Source of the DNA: Nymphaea colorata
Taxonomy: Eukaryota > Streptophyta > Magnoliopsida > Nymphaeales > Nymphaeaceae
Assembly (NCBI RefSeq): GCF_008831285.2
Contig: NC_045147.1
Span: 24,512,981-24,576,980 of the forward strand
Direction: 5' to 3'
DNA: 64,000 nt
Shown: piece after piece, positions 35,806-48,100 of the stretch
Position numbering within the stretch: position 1 is the stretch's first letter
Layout of the letters: each line of letters starts with the position of its first letter
Notes under the pieces: generated by a model
Databases searched by the model: none
What the model was told of the DNA's origin: nothing
What the model saw: the letters and a program-made list of their open reading frames with translations, nothing else
Translations under genes and position numbers: made by a program

Positions 35806-37925
35806 TTGCTGAAATTCTCGGAACCGAAACTACCTTAGCATAATTCAAAAATACCACGAAGAGGCTTGCACATATTCGGAAAATTACTCGGACTGACACT
35901 TCTGGTCTATGAACCACGCAGAGAAGTCGTCTAAGAAACTCAGTGTTTTTAGGGCCAAAAAAGCCAAACGTGCTGGGTCGGATGACCTCCTTTGTGGAGG
36001 ATCCATTCCAAACGTAAAAGGAAAAAGGAAAAAAAAATGAAGGCCACTTTGAAGTCGTACTTCAACAGGGAGTTTGAATATAAACATGTTATTAATCATC
36101 ATAGATTAAAATTGAAAATTTTCTGAAAGAAGAGAAAAAGGTCTCAACGGTTTGGGCGTCCATGACTTGTGGTTTTCTTCTTCATTGCTTTTAGGTGTTT
36201 CTTTCGAGATTAGAAGAAGAGGAAAATATCTTGTAGGCATGAAATATCTTGTTTTTATATTTGTATAAGACATTTAGAAAGAAACAAGTCTTCATTACAT
36301 GGTAAGGGTTTTGGAGTTACGGTGAAAGAAATATCTTGTTTTTATATTTGTATAAGATATAAATGCCTACTTACAAGTCGTTGTAATTCCTCGTCTCTAT
36401 TTGTTAAACTTCATCATGTGGCTTGTGCCCGTTTTCCCGACAAAACAATCGTCGGACTGGAGGTCATATTTGATTCAGCATCGTCCGTGTCTCTCTAGTA
36501 ACACAAAACGTTGAAATCATCATCTCCAAGCAGCGACAAATTGGTTCACTGAAGCAGATAAATCTTTAAAGAGAAAACAGGAAATGACATCCTCAGTTTT
36601 ACGAGTCAAGAAACTACAAACAAGCAGAGAACTGACTTAGTGAAAGATTGGCATGAGTACGAATCCCTTGCATAAGCTTAATGCCGAGCATATATCTCGA
36701 CAGCAAGCTGGCCCTGATGCCTTTTCTAAACAAGCCAATGTAGTTTCTTTCCTTGCCAGAAGGTGGGGAAGAAGAATTTTTCTTTATTGGCCATAACAAA
36801 CGGGTTCTGTTGCAGGAATAGGTAAAAATGCAAGACAGTTTAATAAACTATGATGAAAACTGCCAGACGGTTAAAAAAATTATGCAGACATGACCTATAT
36901 GAGAAGAGATGTCCGTTATTTATCTCCTAGCCCTCGAAGTCGAAGGGAGTCAACAAGGAGAATCCATCACGCAAACGGAACGAATGTAGTTCGTGGAATA
37001 GTAAACGACATCCTAACATAGTCGAGTTTACTTAGCTTAACCACGTATTGTCCAAATAAACAGAACCAAGTCTGCGAGTAATACATTTGGGGCTGTTTGG
37101 CAAAGAAAACAGTTTCTCACTAATTCACAAATCTAGCCAAAATATTAAGACAGATTCATAAAATAATATATAAGATAGCATTTCACAAAATTCCCCCCCA
37201 ATTTTATGAAAGAATAACAAATTATTACCGTTTTGAAACGGTCCTTAGGAAAAGCTTGATTCCCTAAGTGTCCGACTTACTATTCGATATTGCAAATTTC
37301 TTTCGCACACATCAAACACCGAAACAACTTTCCCTAATCGGAATGGGATTTGGGAAAAAAGTCCGCAGAATCCGGACCCAAAGATGTCCTACTTTTTCCA
37401 CCAAATACTTTCGATTTCATTATCCAGCATTCCAACTTGTTCCAGTTCCGTCCTGGAGTCGTCGCTGTCCATTTATCTTTGAAGAAAATCCGAACTAGAG
37501 CTGCGAATAAAAGTTCGGACCAACAGGCGCGTTACTCGTGGAAGCTGCGAGTGTGCGAATGCCCTCTCCTCGGATCCAGTTTGCGAATTCCCCGGAAACT
37601 GGCGGCAGGGCCAAAGTAAACCCCCAAAAAGTTGAATGATCCCATAGCTACCATCGACTATGTGTTAGGGATTAAGAAGACCAAATTAACCTTCATGGTA
37701 AAAATAAGGGACCCCTACTAAGACGAAAATGGAAACCCAAAAGAATAGTTTTTAGAATTAAAAAACAAATCCTCCTCTGCTAAACCAGAACCGGAGAAAT
37801 GGTCTTTTAGACCAGAACATAGACACGGAATCAGACTTCAACAAAGAGCGGTGTAGGAGATATTGTGTCCAAACAGCGGATCAAATATTAGGTTGCATTT
37901 GATAGTCTCTGATTTTGGATCCAAA

Positions 37926-38010
37926 ACTGCGTTAAAAATGTGCCTAAAAAAAGATCTGTAAAATGAACCTGCGTTAAAAATGTGCCTAAAAGATCTGTAA
38001 AATGAACCTT
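37926..38010. repeat. Tandem duplication of about 40 bp
   Basis: TGCGTTAAAAATGTGCCTAA followed by AAGATCTGTAAAATGAACCT occurs twice in tandem with only a few bases of length difference. It is a recent local duplication in intergenic DNA. Confidence 0.9.
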
Positions 38011-38546
38011 AAATCCACATCAATATTAAAAACAAAGGATTTAGAATGCGAAGGGGTTCTGACCTGAAATCCATAATTTTTAAATGTAACATGGATTTAA
38101 GATTTGTATTATCTAAAGACCTTCAAAAACACACTTTTTAATGCAGCCTCGGGGCCCAAGTAACCGTATAAGCAACTACTTTTGCACAATCAAAACCTGG
38201 TCTCTCTCTCTCTAGCAGCAAATTCTGAGTTATAATTTCCAAAATCAGATACTTGAATAAGGCTTAACTGAACTTAAAGATGTTACAAGCCGATTCTGGT
38301 GGAGGTGGACGTCGACCCCACCAGGTGAATAATAAAACATACGAACCCATGCCTTAGCAGATGTAGGCATACAAACACTGGAATTAATATATTTCTACAT
38401 CTGGATTATCTACATTGCTAACGTTTCGACAGAGGCAGCACATCATTTGACGTAATTTTCTCCTAGTGGTATTCTGCGGCGAAATACAAACAACAGAGTA
38501 AGCGGCAGAAATTAGAAGATTCAGGTTATGACGGAGAAGGCAACAT

Positions 38547-41500
38547 TTACCTAGAAGGTTTGTCGGAAGAACTTTTGCTTGGGTTTGATGCGACCGTTCG
38601 CTGGACGGTCGAAACCCCGTCGACGAATTTAGTCCGAAAGATCACATTCGCATTATTGAACATGCCTTCCTTGAGAGAGACAACAATGAACTGCAAAACA
38701 AAGGGATTGATCGTGAAAAGATTGCCAATAAAACAAGCATTATCGTCAAGGTTACTACCGAAAGACAAGGGAGTCCAGAATCAATTCATACATAGGACAT
38801 GCATGTAAGGTTTTCAGGAACAAGTGTGAAAAAACTACATACCTGGGAATGTGGAAAATGAGATTTAATCATTCTACCAATGTTCTGCGTATGGCTTAGA
38901 TCTAAAGCAGCATCGACCTGCCGAGAGTTAAATTCCGGTAAATATGAGACAGAAGTTGTCGGAAAGCCCTTCTAGCTGACACCCAGCCAAGTACAAACCA
39001 GAAACTATTTTTAGATACAACTCCATAAAATCAGAAAACTAAAAGACGTAGCACCGCAGCAACTATGAAAAGAATCTTGCTAGCTTATCAGGGAACTGAC
39101 GTAGGAAGAAAATAAAACCGAGAAGGGAAACAACCCACCGATGATCCATGAAAAGTACCAATGAGACAAAATCGCTTTGAGCACTAAACGAGTACCAGAG
39201 AAAGAAAGTCTGGCTGCAATTGCAAGATATGCGCAAGAATTATGATGATACCTCATCTAGTATGTAAAGTGGTGCTGGTTTAAACAGAAGCAATGCCAAG
39301 ATGAGAGATAAAGCAAGAAGTGATCTTTGGCCACCACTAAGTTCTGATAGCGACTGCTTCCACACACTTCCAAACGCAACTCGCACTTCCAGTCCATCCA
39401 AGAAACTGCATCCTTCTGGAGGCTCCAGCTTTGCCATTGTACCCGGTAGTAGAGTAGAAAAAATTGACCCAAAATCTCTGGAGAAACAAAAGAACACAAA
39501 AGAGAGGACTAAAACGCACAATTTTCAACCTACCGTAGCATCTTTCAAAATTAGGCAGATATCAAAGTTCATGCGAAACACAAGATGTGCATGTGTTTGT
39601 AATGCGCTTCAAAAATAAAATTAAACTCACTTGTTGACTTTCTCCCAGGTAACCTTTAATGTCTCCTTTTTCTTTTCATCCAACTCTTCAATTACCTTCT
39701 TAATTTTTGACTTGTCATTCTGCAAAGAAAAAGACTTTGTTGAAAGGAATGGTTGATAAAACTACAATCACCATCTTGTGGAGATGTTCCAAATAATAAA
39801 AATCGTTGCAAATGGTTGGCCCTTGACCACGACTGACTTCATGCCAGTGTTGTACATATTGTACGATACGAGCCAGTATCGTACGATACGTATCGTGCCG
39901 TTTTGAAAATACGGTACAATACACCCCCGTATCGTAAATACGGGGCGATACACCCCGTATCGTACGATACGGGCTGATTTCGCAAAAACCCGCTCGAGAC
40001 CTACTTATTCAACTTCTTTTTGTAAAATACCCTCTGTTCTTCATTTCTCACGCTCGGATACTGCCATCAAGGAGGGCGATCGCTTATTTTCACCATCAAA
40101 AAGTTGATTTTCACTGTGAAATCGAAGATTAATGAGTCGATTTGTGCGTGGGTGGTTGATTTTCGTTGGAAGGAAAAGGGTTTTCTTCATTTCTTCTTCG
40201 TAAGGTATGAAATCTCATATTTTTACCATATATTCATAATTTTTTACCATATAATCGTAGATTGAAAGATTTTGAATGTTTTTCATTAAGATTACCATAG
40301 GATTTCGTTTTTCTTTTTGAAGATATGGATTCTACATGACAATGGTGCGAAAGAGTGAAGGAGAATAACCGCTTGAAACTCAAATGTAGTTTTTGTGGGA
40401 ATATATTTTCAGGAGGGAAAAACACCATTTGGGAGGGACCTCCAAAGATGTGTCTCCTTGTGTTGGAGGACCAAACAAACATTTGCCTCCATTTGTGCAG
40501 CAATGTTTAGATATGCTTCATGTTTTACGACAAAAGAGGATACAAAAAGAAATTGAAGAGACAGATATAGACTATAATGAGCCTTTTAGAAGATGAAGAA
40601 GAAGAGGAAGAAGCTTATGAATGTGATGATGAAGATAATAGCAGTCTAAGAACAGATTTGGAGGCCTCAAGAGGTAGAGATCGTAGAGAAAAAGGAATCA
40701 TGTATGAATGAGGTTGATTTAGCATAACAGGAAGGAAGAGAAGAGGCACGGCAGATATTAGGGCCAGGCGTGGTATGCGAGCACCTAGTGGTAGATTTCC
40801 TACTGGTAGCTCTAGTGTTGGTTCTATTAAGAGTTTTTTCCATTCATATACTAGCCCAGGTGGTCAGCCGCAGATTCGTGCTGCTATGACATCTAAAAAG
40901 ATGCTATATCATGCACAAAAGAAGGTAGGGAAATGGTTTTATGATGCATGTATTCCATTTAATGCAACTAATTCTTTTCAATTCCAAGCCATGGCAGATG
41001 CAATTGCTTTTATAGGTCCCAGATTCAAAATGTCATCATGTCATCAGTTGAGGGGCAAAATTCTTCAGGATACAGTCAAAGAACTGTGAACATTGCGATG
41101 AGTTGAAATTATGTTGGAAGGAGATAGGTTGCTCCATTATGTCAGATGGATGGACTGATACAAGGTCAAGAACACTTGTAAATTTTCGTTTATTTCCCTA
41201 AAGGTACAATGTTCTTGAAATCCCTTGACTTGTCTGATGTTCCTAAGACTGCTGAGATTTTGTTCAATGTTTTTGATAATGTCGTACAAGAAGTTGGACA
41301 TGCAAACATTGCACAGTTTATTACAGATAATACTACAAATTATAAAGTTGTATGAGATTTGTTATTTCAAAAGTATAGAACATTTTATTGGAGTCCATGT
41401 GCCACTCATTGTGTTAATCTAATGCTTCAAGATCTTAATGAGATGCATGATATGAAATCAGCCATTGACCAATGTCAAGAGGTAACAAAATTTATCTATA

Positions 41501-42114
41501 AACATGCATATGTATTGAGTTTGATGAAAAAATTTACAAAGAGAGTTGAATTAATACGACCTGCACAAACTAGATTTGCCACAAAGGTATTGACTATGCA
41601 GAGTGTGGTGAAACAAAGAACTCCTTTGAGGCAGATGTTCGCTAGTGAAGAATGGGCTGCATATCCACATGCTCATAAAAAAAATGCTTCTTTAGTTGTG
41701 GATATTGTATTCAATAACGAATTTTGGGAATCATATGTGAAGTTATTGATGGTTTGTGTTCCATTAGTTAAAGTTCTCAAGTTAGCTGACAACGATGATA
41801 GACCTTCCATAGGGTACTTATATGAGGCTATGGATAAAGCAAAAGAGGCAATTCGAGACAACTTGAAAGGAAAGAAAAAGTTATATATGCCCATATGGAA
41901 GATTATAGATAAAAAGTGGATTGGACAGCTTCATCAACCTCTTCATGCAGCAGCTTACTATCTACTGCAATTAGATTTTCTCCTACATTTAAAAAGGACA
42001 AAGAAGTCTTAGGAGGTTTGTTGGATTGTATTAACACCTATGTCACATGGGTACGGGTGCGGGTACGGACCATTTTCAAAAAACTTGGGTACGGGGGTAC
42101 GACCGTACACACAT

Positions 42115-42150
<36 letters not shown>

Positions 42151-45100
42151 AAAAATTTCAAACAGAATAACATATTCACATTTCACACATATATATCAAA
42201 AAAATGCAAACAGAATAACACACAAACATAAATCATGGTCCAAAACACATAAATCATGGTCGAAAACAAACATCGGCATGAGTGCAGCACTCATTCGATG
42301 CCCTACCGGCTAATGCAATCCAGAATCGACATTCAACAATACCCTACCGGCAAATGCAATCCACATTCAACAATATTCTACGACAGTGAAGAATGAAAAG
42401 GCCTCATATTCTAAGACAGTGAAGATTGAAGAATGAAAAGGAGGCATCTATTATATTTGAAAGGGATTTGAAACCCTCTCGGATTGGTGGTTGGTCATCA
42501 AAGATTTAGGGACGTTGAGGCCTACGATTTAACATCTTGGTTCGTATTCACAGATTTGAAACACAGAGAGAGAGATTTGAAACCGTAGAGAAAGGGCGAG
42601 CCAGAGGGAGGGATGATGGGTTTTCACTTTCAGGCGAATAGCACACAAAACCCGTCGCCGGTCGTTGCCGGCGACGAAGGCAAGGGCCGATTAAAATGAA
42701 AACAAAAAATGTAAAAAACTTCAGTCACCTCCTGTCTTCGCCGCTACTGTCGCGCTGTCGAAGCCGCAGTCGTCACCGCTGCTTAGTTGCCGGAGAGGTA
42801 AATGTTGCCGGAGAGAGACGAGAGGTAAGTTGTCGAAGGTTTCGGTTTCGTTTTACCTTTTTCTTTTAACGACAAAATATTTTTTAACGTTAAAATCAGT
42901 TAAACGTTTAAAAAAAATGGACAAAATTGGACCCGATCAATGTTGACCGTGTCCAATTTTGGACGGACACGGTCCCCGATACGTTGACCATACCCGGTAC
43001 GGTCAACGCATACCGGGGCCGTACCCAGGCCCGTACCGGACGGGTACGCCCCCTTTGGGGGCGTACCCGTGTTACATAATTTAACGTGTTAGTGGCAGAT
43101 TCTAAAGAACAAGATGTTCTGAACAATGAGTCGGATCTATATGATACTTGTTTTCGGAACATGAGACAACCTGTTGTTAGAATTTAAATATTAGACATTA
43201 TGTAAGTATACATATGTTTCATATATGATTTGTATATATGAATATCTATGTATGCATAGGTGTTATATATTTTATTTTATTTGCTTCCTTTTCGTTTTTA
43301 TGTATTTTTTATTTCTTTTCTTTTTCTATTTTTACCTTTTCCATTTTTGTAAAAGGGAACTAGCTGTTGGACCAGCTTCCAACGGCTAGATTTCTAGCCG
43401 TTGGAGCTGGCCCAACAGCCAACTCCTCCTTCTTCTCTCCCTTTCATTGTACTATATATATGGGACTGTTGTCCCTTGTTTGGTTAAGGCTTTTAGGCCT
43501 CTCTTGTGTATTCTTCTCTTGAGATTAATAGATTTGGTATCTTCTCCTCAAGTTTGAGGTTTGGTTGTGTATTACCTATTGAAGTTGTTGGGATCTTCAA
43601 GAGTGTATCTCTTGAAGCATTTGTATTCTCAAGATCAGGCCTGATTTACATGGTATCAGAGCCTCGTTTTGGCTCTTTGTGTTGCTGTCTTTCAAGCTTG
43701 GAAGATCCAATTATTACTCTTTCCTTGGAGCTGTGAAGCACTCCAAGTGTTTGATATATTGTTGGCTGAAATTTGACACAAGAAGGTGCTGTTATTTTGC
43801 TGGCCTCTTTTGGTGATATTTGTGACGGGATAAAGCTCCCTTGGTGGTGAAGATTGTGGCAGTCCTTGACGCGTCGAAAGCTTCATTTTTGTGTGGCTGT
43901 TTTTCATCCTAGCACTACCTCAACGTCTCTTTTACAAGGTACACATTATGGATGAAAGAACTTCCTCTACTCCTCTTCCCAAATTAACTTCATCAAATTA
44001 TGTTTCTTGGGCAAAAACTATGGAACATTTTATTAGAAGTAAAGGCCTATGGGGACTCGTTGATGGGTCAAAAAGTGAACCTCAATTAGTCCTCACCAAG
44101 ACCATAGATGGTAAAGCTCAAGAACTAGATGGAGTTGAAAAAGACAAGGCTATGAATGAATATGAGAGAAAATGGAAAGAGTGGAAGATAGGACACCACA
44201 AGATTATCACTTGGATTATTGCTTGTGTTGATACTACAACCATAGGCCAAATAACAAAACATAATTTTGCTCATGAAGCTTGGGAATTCCTCAAGAAAAC
44301 CCACACTATGAAGGATGTGGCCTACATGTGCAATCTTCAAATGAAGATTGCAAGTCTCCAACAAGGAGACAAGACCATTAAAGAATATGTTGGAGAAATG
44401 GAGCAATTATGGGACGAACTTGCTCTATTTGAACCCGAATGGTATGATCCAAGAGACATTGGAGTTAGAGAAAAACAAATCCAAAGGGAGAAATTTTATA
44501 AATTTATTCTTGGTCTTAGATCGGAATACGATGGAGTCAAAACTTCCTTGCTCCATAGGCATAAAGTGCCATCTATGAACGAAGCCATAGCGGAACTTCA
44601 AATGGAGGAGAATAGACTCAATTTTTCAAAAGACAAGAGTGAAAGTGTTCTTGCTACCTCAAGACCCGGTGCTCATATGAGAACTTATCGGCCTCCTCAC
44701 TTTAATCGAAACTATGAGCATAGCAATAATGGCAACAAGAAGATTATATGTTTCCATTGTCAAGAAGAAGGACATACCAAACTTAGATGTCCTAAATTGA
44801 GGAGATTTGATAAAAAGACAAGTGTGGCTGGGACAATGTATGAAGAAAACAATCGATTTGACCTAGACAAACTTGTAAGTGCCCTCCAACCAAAGCTTAT
44901 TGATGCTCTTCAACCGCTTTTCAAAGGAGGAGGGACTTCTCCAATCTCCGGAGCAACCGTGGCATCTACATCATCAAGTAAGTACTCTTGGATTCTTGAT
45001 TCCGGAGCTTCATTTCATATGACCCCTTGTAATTCTTTGCTTACCGAATGCACTAAGGAAGAATCGTGTCCATTTGTTAAAACCGCCGATGGAACTCCTC

Positions 45101-48100
45101 TTGAAATCAAATGTGTTGGGAATATTGATCAAAATTTTAATTCAAAAGTTTTTAAAATACCAAAAGTTAGATTTATTCCCAAACTTAACTTAAATCTCTT
45201 GTCGGTTTCTCAAATAACAAATCATGGATGCGATATTGTCTTCTCACAAAATAAATTTTTGATACAGGACCATCTTTCCAAGAAGACGATTGGGGAAGGT
45301 TCTAGGAAAAATGATCTCTACTATGTTGACTATTTGGATCTTTCCAACCCTACTTGCAATATAGTCAAGAAGAGTGACATTCAAGTTTGGCATCAAAGAC
45401 TTGGGCATTCAAGTTTAGGAAAAATGTCTTGTATCCCTTTTTTGAAAGAGAAATGTAAAGAAATGATCTCTTGTGATGATTGTATTAAAGCCAAAATTAA
45501 GGCTTTACCTTTTGGAAATAGAAATTTTGTTGCAAAAGCACCTTTTGAATTAGTGCATTCGGATGTATGGGGTCCCGCTCCTATTATGTCTAAAGGTGGT
45601 TTGCTTTATTATGTCATTTTTGTGGATGATTACTCTCGATATGCTTGGGTTTACTTTCTTAAACGCAAATCCGAAGTCCTTATGAATTTTAAAAACTTTT
45701 ACAACATGATCAAAACTCAATTTGATGCAAACCTTAAAATTTTTAGAAGTGATTCCGGGGGAGAATTCATTTCCAATGAATTTGAAGAATTCCTAAAAGA
45801 AAAGGGAGTTATACACCAAAAGTCTTGTCCCAAAACCCCCCAACAAAATGGAGTTGCCGAAAGAAAACATAGACATATTCTTGAAACAACAAGAGCTCTT
45901 CTTATATCAAAAAATGTTCCAAAAAATTTTTGGGCTGAAGCAATTTTAACATCCATTTACTTGATTAATAGAATGCCCTCTAAAGTTTTAGAAAATATTT
46001 CACCTTTTCAAAAACTTTTTAACTTGGAGCCAACTTATAAAAGATTCAAAGTCTTTGGTTGCAAATGTTTCATTTTAAATGACAAAAATGATAAACTTTC
46101 ATCTAGGGCTATTCAATGTGTCTTTATTGGCTATTCCGAAACTCAAAAAGGGTATAGATGCTATGATATTGAAAAAGATAAGGTGTATGTTTCAAGAAAT
46201 GTGATATTTTTAGAAGAAGAAAATGGCTTTAATGAAAATAAACCCAAGCATGAAGATGACTATTCTTTTTTATGGATAAATGATGATGATGTTGATAATG
46301 ATGATGATGTTTTGCCTTCTTCACATAATGATGCTCAAAATGAGGTTGAGAATACTCCTTTTGATAGATCTTCACCAAGAAGTGATGGATCACCAAGAGA
46401 AGTTATAGTTTATAAGAGAAGGTCTCAACAAAACATCCAAGAGTCTCAACCTACTCTTAAGAGATCTCAAAGAGATTCTCATCCACCTCAAAAATTTGTT
46501 TCCTATGAGTCTTTTTCCCCAAAACATAGAGCTTGCTTATTAGCTATTCACTCTCATGTTGAACCTTCATCCTATCTTGAAGCCAAAACTAACCCACATT
46601 GGATTGAAGCAATGAACAATGAACTTAGAGCCCTTGAAGACAATAAAACTTGAGACATTGTGTCTCTTCCTATAGGGAAAAGGACAATAGGATGTAGGTG
46701 GGTTTACAAAGTCAAGACTAGAAGTGATGGATCACTTGAAAGGTATAAAGCTAGACTTGTTGCCAAAGGATATGCCCAAGAATATGGGATTGATTACGAA
46801 GAAACCTTCGCCCCTGTTGCTCGTATGACCTCTGTTAGAGCTCTTATTGCCATTGCCTCCATTAAACAATGGTCTATATATCAATTGGATGTCAAAAATG
46901 CTTTTTTGAATGGATACTTAAATGAAGAGGTATACATGGATTCACCCCCTGGGCTTGATTTACCTCAAGGAAAAGTTCTTTATCTTAGAAAGGCATTATA
47001 TGGCTTGAAACAAGCTCCAAAAGCTTGGTTTGACATGTTTAGCAATGTTATGTTCAAACAAGGTTTTAAATCATGCTATTCTGACACTGCTATGTTTGTT
47101 AAAAATACTGCTATAGGTATAATTGTGTTACTTTTATATGTAGATGATATGATTATTACAGGTAATGATGCCAACGGAATTATGCAGGTAAAAGACTTTC
47201 TAAAGAATGAATTTGAAATGACTGATTTGGGTAAACTAACATATTTTCTTGGTATTGAAGTAGCTTATAGTAGAAGAGGATACTTACTCTCACAAATGAA
47301 GTTTGCCAATGACATTATAAGCAGATCAGGTATCACTGATGACAAGGTGGTAGACACTCCTGAAGCCTTAGGAGTAAAGATGAAGATTGATGATGGAGAA
47401 ATTCTAGAAAATCCCACTCCATTTCGTCAATTGGTTGGAGCTCTCACATATCTATCCATTACAAGGCCTGACATATCACATGCGGTACATGTCATAAGTC
47501 AGTTTCAACAAAGACCCACTTCTGTACACATGGAAGCCGCATTGAGGATTGTTCGATATGTCAAACACACAATCACTAAAGGACTTTTTCTATCATCCTC
47601 ATCAAACTTGAATATGATTGCCTATACTGATGCTGATTGGGGTGGAGATCCTAATAACAGGCATTCCACCACCGGTTTTTGTGTTTTTCTAGGTGACTCT
47701 CTTATTTCGTGGAGGTGCAAAAAACAAAATAAAGTCTCTCTATCATCAACTGAAGCAGAATATCGTGCCATGGCCACCACCACCATGGAGATTGTGTGGT
47801 TAAAAAGCTTATTGAAGGACATTGGAATTGACTTAAATGAAGCAACCAAGCTCTGCTGCGACAATAAAAGTGTCATCTACATTGCTAGCAATCATACTTT
47901 TCATGAAAGGACGAAGCATATTGAAATGGATTGTCACTATGTGAGAGAAGAATATCTTAGCCGAACAATCGATATATCCTTTGTCCCTTCCGAATATCAA
48001 CTTGGAGATTTCTTCACCAAAGCACTTGCTTCAGCACGTTTTCAGTTTCTTCTTGGCAAACTTTCGGTGATCACACCGTAAGTTTGAGGGGGGGTGTTAG

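Larger units (their letters stand above)
35613..38546. other. Intergenic region between SMC2 and SCC4
   Basis: About 2.9 kb separating the SMC2 stop codon from the SCC4 start codon. It should contain the SMC2 3' untranslated region at its right end and the SCC4 promoter at its left end. Apart from a GC-rich stretch just upstream of SCC4 and the short tandem repeat near 37930, no gene or element is recognised. Confidence 0.7.
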
